NCBI GenBank assembly: GCA_903844785.1
Contig: CAIMVB010000506.1
Span: 1 to 8,654, forward strand
Origin: an uncultured Rhodospirillales bacterium
GTDB taxonomy: Bacteria > Pseudomonadota > Alphaproteobacteria > Acetobacterales > Acetobacteraceae
Length of the DNA stretch: 8,654 bases
Direction: 5' to 3'
Below, piece after piece: positions 6,072 to 8,654 of this stretch. The notes beneath the pieces are model-generated. The model was not told the origin of the DNA. It made no database searches and saw only the letters and a list, made by a program, of their open reading frames with translations. The stretch's first letter is position 1. The number at the start of each line of letters is the position of its first letter. Position numbers and translations under genes: made by a program.

Positions 6072-8282
6072 TCAACCATTATCCGGCAACCCGGCGAAGC
6101 GGCGCACAACATTTTCTGTGAGCCGGCTGATCGGCCCTTCAAAGCCCTGGCGCCAGAGGCTGCCGCAATAGGTAATGGAACCAACGGCGAACACGGCACC
6201 CCCGCCTGCTGTGTCGAAGTAAATGATTTCACCGCGCTTCAGCGCCTGGGCCTTTTCGCCATTCACGGTATTGACGTGAGAGAGCAATTCCTCCGGCACC
6301 GCCACAAAGGAAGCGGGCGGGTCTTCCGATACGGCGAGGATGGCCGTGCCATCCGGCGTGCCAAGGGCCGGGTCCGCGCGGTCCAATTCAAAGCCTGCCG
6401 CGCCGCCGCCGGAAAGCCCGTAATCGCCGATGGTCTCGCCTTCCACGCCTTCGAACATCCAGGCATGGCGTGGGTCGCGTGCCGGAGGCAGCAGGCGGTA
6501 ATAGGTGCCTTCAAACAGCCCCTGGCCGGAAAAGCCCACACCGGCCAATTGCTGCGGTGGGCGCCGGTTGCGCCGCCAAAGCCCGCCATAGGCACCATCG
6601 GTTTGGTGGTAATATTCGCCAGGCTCTGCGGCCCAGGCGCGAATGCCTCCCTCTGCACGGCGCAATTCAAACGTACCGGGCAGATCGGCGGGCTGGGCGA
6701 TGCGCCAGTAAAAGCCATTGCCGCCCAGATACATCATGCGCCCACCACTGCGCGTATAGGCGTAAAGTGCATCAAGTGTTTGCGGCGTGTGATATTCCGG
6801 GTGTGAGCCGGTCATCACCACCTTGTAATTGGCAAGCAGCGCGGCGCCTTCTTCGTGCAGATCATGGTCTGTGATGACATCGAATGGCAGCCCGCGCGCT
6901 TCCAACCAGGCCAGAATATGCGTATCGGCGGGGTAGTGCCGCAGCCCTGATCCCTTCGCGTCATTGAAGGTCAGAAACCCTGGCCGCATCGTCAGAATGG
7001 GGCGCAGCCGGGATGAAAAGGCGCTGCCGCTATTATCCGGATGGCGGTTGTAGGTGGAGCGCCCATAGATCGGGAAATCATCCGGATTATGCGGATAAGC
7101 GCCCCATGCGGCGACGCGGGCGCGATAGGCGGCATCCGCATTGCCACGCGAATGATTGGCATAGGCCTGATAGGTAAAGGTGGAAGCCAAAAAGGCGATG
7201 GGCGCGGTGCTAGTGCCGCGCGGGGGCAGCACATAGAAGGGGATATTATCCTCACCTTCGGCGCAACTGACATGCAGCGCATAAGCGCCGGAACGTAAAT
7301 CCGCTGGCACGGTGAAACTGAAATCATCCGCCCAGCCGCAATCGCTCAAATCATCGGCGTGGAAATGGATGGCGCCATAATCGGCGGGCGCGTGGCGCCA
7401 GGCCATCTCAGCACCAGACCAACGGGCGCCCACCACTGCACGTGTTGGCACATTCACCAATTCTCCGTGGCAGGCTTGCGGGCCGATATCCTCCACGCGT
7501 TGGGTTGCAATGCCGCGCGCAAAATCCCAGGCGGCGATCAAGTCCGGTGAGGCTGCGGAAAGCGGCTGATCTGGGCGCGGCCATTCGGCGCGAAACCCGC
7601 CCAGGATGGCGGGTTCTTCGATCTTGCCAGTCAGATGCGCGGTGGGGGCGGTGGCTTCACGCGCTGCAATCATCACCACGCCTTCGCCCGCAGGCAAAAC
7701 CAGCCCAGATGCCGAGATTTCCCGTATACTGGCCGGGCTGGCATCTTCAATACATTGCGCGCCGAGAAGAATGCGGCCTGTGGAGGGATCCGCACTCAAC
7801 CAAAGCCGATGCCAGCGGCGCAAGGGCAGGGGCGCGCCAAGGCCAAGCTGCCTGTCGCCACCTTCCCAGGTGATATGTGCCATGGGGCCATGCGGGCCGA
7901 CTGAAAGCGCGACGCGCTGCCCCGCCCTTTCTTCGCTGATCGCCACAGCCTCGCCCTTGGGCTGCGCCTGGAACCAGACCAAAGCGGTCCAGGTGATGGG
8001 CCCCGCCGCGCGCTTCGGCGCTTTGGGGATCAGAGCATAGGACCCAAGCCGGATGGGCTGGTGGCGGCCCTGAAATTCCGCATCGAACCGCGCCGAAAGC
8101 TCCTCAAACCGCAGGCCAGGCCCGGCTGGATTCGGGTCGCCTGAGATCACCCGGCGAAGCCTTGCGCGGTAGCGCCCCCCCTGGGGCACGCTGATCTTTA
8201 CGGCCAGGCTTTCGCCCGGGCGCGCGGAAAAACGGTCCAGATAGCCGGTGATGGGCAATTCGGCGGGCTTGGCTTCGGCCAT
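6072..8282 (-). CDS. N,N-dimethylformamidase large (beta) subunit-like protein
   Basis: This 736-residue protein lacks a signal peptide and is probably cytoplasmic. It follows the plan of the dimethylformamidase large subunit: a short N-terminal beta-rich segment (GYLDRFSARPGESLAVKISV, 13-32), a LamG/concanavalin-like region (about 95-230) and a linker with a second LamG-like phrase (IAAWDFARG, 249-257), then a long catalytic C-terminal domain (about 310-736). That domain contains FLASTFTYQAYANHSRG (364-380), ADTHILAWLEARGLPFDVITD (452-472) and KVVMTGSHPEY (487-497). The known enzyme hydrolyses dimethylformamide to formate and dimethylamine using iron held by two Tyr and one Glu; Tyr371 or Tyr374, Tyr411 and Glu496 are candidate equivalents. 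The ATG at 8282 has AGAGAGGA upstream, and the open frame extending to 8384 is non-family sequence. It leads the importer operon. No small-subunit gene is seen, so the actual substrate is unknown. Family assignment is firm; dimethylformamide as substrate is not. Confidence 0.85.
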   Translation of the reverse strand: MAEAKPAELPITGYLDRFSARPGESLAVKISVPQGGRYRARLRRVISGDPNPAGPGLRFEELSARFDAEFQGRHQPIRLGSYALIPKAPKRAAGPITWTALVWFQAQPKGEAVAISEERAGQRVALSVGPHGPMAHITWEGGDRQLGLGAPLPLRRWHRLWLSADPSTGRILLGAQCIEDASPASIREISASGLVLPAGEGVVMIAAREATAPTAHLTGKIEEPAILGGFRAEWPRPDQPLSAASPDLIAAWDFARGIATQRVEDIGPQACHGELVNVPTRAVVGARWSGAEMAWRHAPADYGAIHFHADDLSDCGWADDFSFTVPADLRSGAYALHVSCAEGEDNIPFYVLPPRGTSTAPIAFLASTFTYQAYANHSRGNADAAYRARVAAWGAYPHNPDDFPIYGRSTYNRHPDNSGSAFSSRLRPILTMRPGFLTFNDAKGSGLRHYPADTHILAWLEARGLPFDVITDHDLHEEGAALLANYKVVMTGSHPEYHTPQTLDALYAYTRSGGRMMYLGGNGFYWRIAQPADLPGTFELRRAEGGIRAWAAEPGEYYHQTDGAYGGLWRRNRRPPQQLAGVGFSGQGLFEGTYYRLLPPARDPRHAWMFEGVEGETIGDYGLSGGGAAGFELDRADPALGTPDGTAILAVSEDPPASFVAVPEELLSHVNTVNGEKAQALKRGEIIYFDTAGGGAVFAVGSITYCGSLWRQGFEGPISRLTENVVRRFAGLPDNG

Positions 8283-8289
8283 GGGGGGG

Positions 8290-8298
8290 TCCTCTCTC
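8290..8298 (-). promoter_or_regulatory. Ribosome-binding site deciding the start of the dimethylformamidase-like gene
   Basis: GAGAGAGGA lies upstream of the ATG at 8282, separated by a run of seven C (8283-8289) on the coding strand. Spacing of seven bases is normal and favours this ATG over start codons in the longer open frame that reaches 8384. Confidence 0.65.
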
Positions 8299-8306
8299 TG
8301 TCGAGA

Positions 8307-8335
8307 ATGGTCTGCGCCCTGCCTAACGCCGTCAA
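8307..8335 (-). promoter_or_regulatory. Possible sigma-70-type promoter of the minus-strand operon
   Basis: TTGACG (8335-8330) matches five of six bases of the -35 consensus. Seventeen bases farther lies GACCAT (8312-8307), which matches only three of six -10 bases. Position is right for a short leader before the ribosome-binding site at 8290-8298. The weak -10 keeps this tentative. Confidence 0.3.
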
Positions 8336-8350
8336 CACCGCCCCCCGTGG

Positions 8351-8364
8351 TCAGGCGCGCCTGA
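8351..8364. promoter_or_regulatory. Perfect 14-base palindrome, candidate operator
   Basis: TCAGGCGCGCCTGA is identical to its reverse complement. It lies 15 bases upstream of the putative -35 of the minus-strand operon and 31 bases before the aldolase ribosome-binding site, a natural place for a dimeric regulator acting on both genes. The GC-rich core makes chance symmetry somewhat more likely. Confidence 0.4.
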
Positions 8365-8385
8365 TCTGTGCAAGGCTTGATCAAG
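8362..8385. repeat. GATC-centred inverted repeats near the aldolase start
   Basis: TGATC (8362-8366) and GATCA (8379-8383) form an inverted repeat with a 12-base spacer, and the right half lies inside a perfect 10-base palindrome CTTGATCAAG (8376-8385). The left half shares bases with the 14-base palindrome. This may be a second operator half-site set, or chance. Confidence 0.3.
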
Positions 8386-8395
8386 AGATTGGTCC

Positions 8396-8402
8396 AGGGA
8401 GG
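8396..8402 (+). promoter_or_regulatory. Ribosome-binding site of the class II aldolase-family gene
   Basis: AGGGAGG is a near-consensus ribosome-binding site five bases before the ATG at 8408 and fixes that start. Confidence 0.8.
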
Positions 8403-8407
8403 TCCAC

Positions 8408-8654
8408 ATGGCCGCGATCATCGAAAAACTGAGCGATAGCCGGGCCGAGGCGCGCGAATGGGAATTGCGCTGCGACATGGCCGCCGTGTTCCGCATTGGC
8501 GCAAGACTCGGCTGGAATGAGCATATCGGCAACCATAACAGCCTGATGTTGCCTGATGAGGCTGAGCCGCGCTTCCTGATCAATCCGCGAGGTTATTTGT
8601 TCCAGGAATTGAAGGCATCCGATCTGATTGTCTGCGACCTGGAAGGGCGTGTGC
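8408..8654 (+). CDS. Class II aldolase/adducin family protein (3' part outside the window)
   Basis: Only the first 82 residues are visible. The family contains zinc-dependent aldolases and epimerases for sugar phosphates and related hydroxy-acids, acting in the cytoplasm. Recognisable landmarks are an N-terminal helix (EWELRCDMAAVFRIGARLGW, 17-36), the glycine-rich substrate loop in the variant form NEHIGNHNSLMLP (37-49), and FLINPRGYLFQELKASDLIVCDLEG (56-80), matching the family's F-x-x-x-P-x-G...DL..VD pattern. The catalytic zinc histidines normally lie farther on, beyond the edge, so activity cannot be judged. A strong ribosome-binding site precedes the ATG. It is transcribed divergently from the importer operon, from which a shared regulatory region and a possible shared pathway are inferred. 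The loop differs from the usual sugar-phosphate aldolase pattern, so fuculose or ribulose phosphate should not be assumed as substrate. Confidence 0.85.
   Translation, partial: MAAIIEKLSDSRAEAREWELRCDMAAVFRIGARLGWNEHIGNHNSLMLPDEAEPRFLINPRGYLFQELKASDLIVCDLEGRV

Larger units (their letters stand above)
8283..8407. promoter_or_regulatory. Divergent intergenic region between the operon and the aldolase gene
   Basis: These 125 bases separate two divergently oriented genes and must contain the 5' signals of both. They hold a perfect 14-base palindrome, a GATC-centred 10-base palindrome, and a possible minus-strand promoter. No coding sequence is credible here. Co-regulation by one factor is an inference from the layout; no regulator gene is in the window. 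Confidence 0.7.

Noticed and set aside
8283..8384. N-terminal extension of the dimethylformamidase-like frame to a TTG at 8384
   Set aside because: The extra 34 residues do not resemble the family, would cover the divergent control region, and the ATG at 8282 has its own ribosome-binding site.
8332..8583. 83-codon minus-strand open frame over the aldolase start
   Set aside because: It is a shadow of the well-supported plus-strand gene and intergenic region.
1..8654. Mobile elements, CRISPR arrays, tRNA or rRNA genes
   Set aside because: No transposase or integrase coding, no spaced direct repeats, and no RNA-gene signature were found; the window is almost fully occupied by metabolic and transport genes.

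Overview
The window looks like an ordinary chromosomal stretch of a high-GC, Gram-negative bacterium. Family resemblance and base composition suggest an alphaproteobacterium, perhaps of the Acetobacteraceae/Rhodospirillales. That placement is an impression from codon use and protein style, not a phylogeny. Nothing in the sequence points to a mobile element, prophage, CRISPR array or RNA gene.

Seven genes lie head to tail on the minus strand and appear to form one operon, transcribed from about 8.3 kb down to position 1 and beyond. In order of transcription they are: a protein of the N,N-dimethylformamidase large-subunit family (8282-6072); a secreted family-5 solute-binding protein (6017-4443); two permeases of the dipeptide/oligopeptide class (DppB-like 4414-3470, DppC-like 3477-2584); two ATPases (DppD-like 2587-1610, DppF-like 1613-621); and a zinc-dependent M14-type deacylase of the succinylglutamate desuccinylase/aspartoacylase family (605 to the left edge, cut off). 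The four transporter genes overlap at their junctions (GTGA, ATGA and an 8-base ATGAGTGA overlap). The other gaps are 15 to 54 bases. There is no room for internal terminators, and none is seen.

On the plus strand, 125 bases from the first operon gene, a class II aldolase/adducin-family gene starts at 8408 and runs off the right edge. The shared intergenic region (8283-8407) is the only place where promoters and operators for both units can sit. It holds a perfect 14-base palindrome and further GATC-centred symmetry.

Taken together, the operon reads as an uptake-and-hydrolysis module. A binding protein and ABC importer bring in a small peptide-like or amide-bearing compound, and two different cytoplasmic enzymes acting on C-N amide-type bonds (the dimethylformamidase-like protein and the M14 deacylase) flank the transporter genes. 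The divergent class II aldolase could handle a carbon fragment. The substrate cannot be read from the sequence. The point that most deserves attention is a dimethylformamidase-type large subunit without a small-subunit gene beside it, tied by gene order to a complete peptide-class importer.
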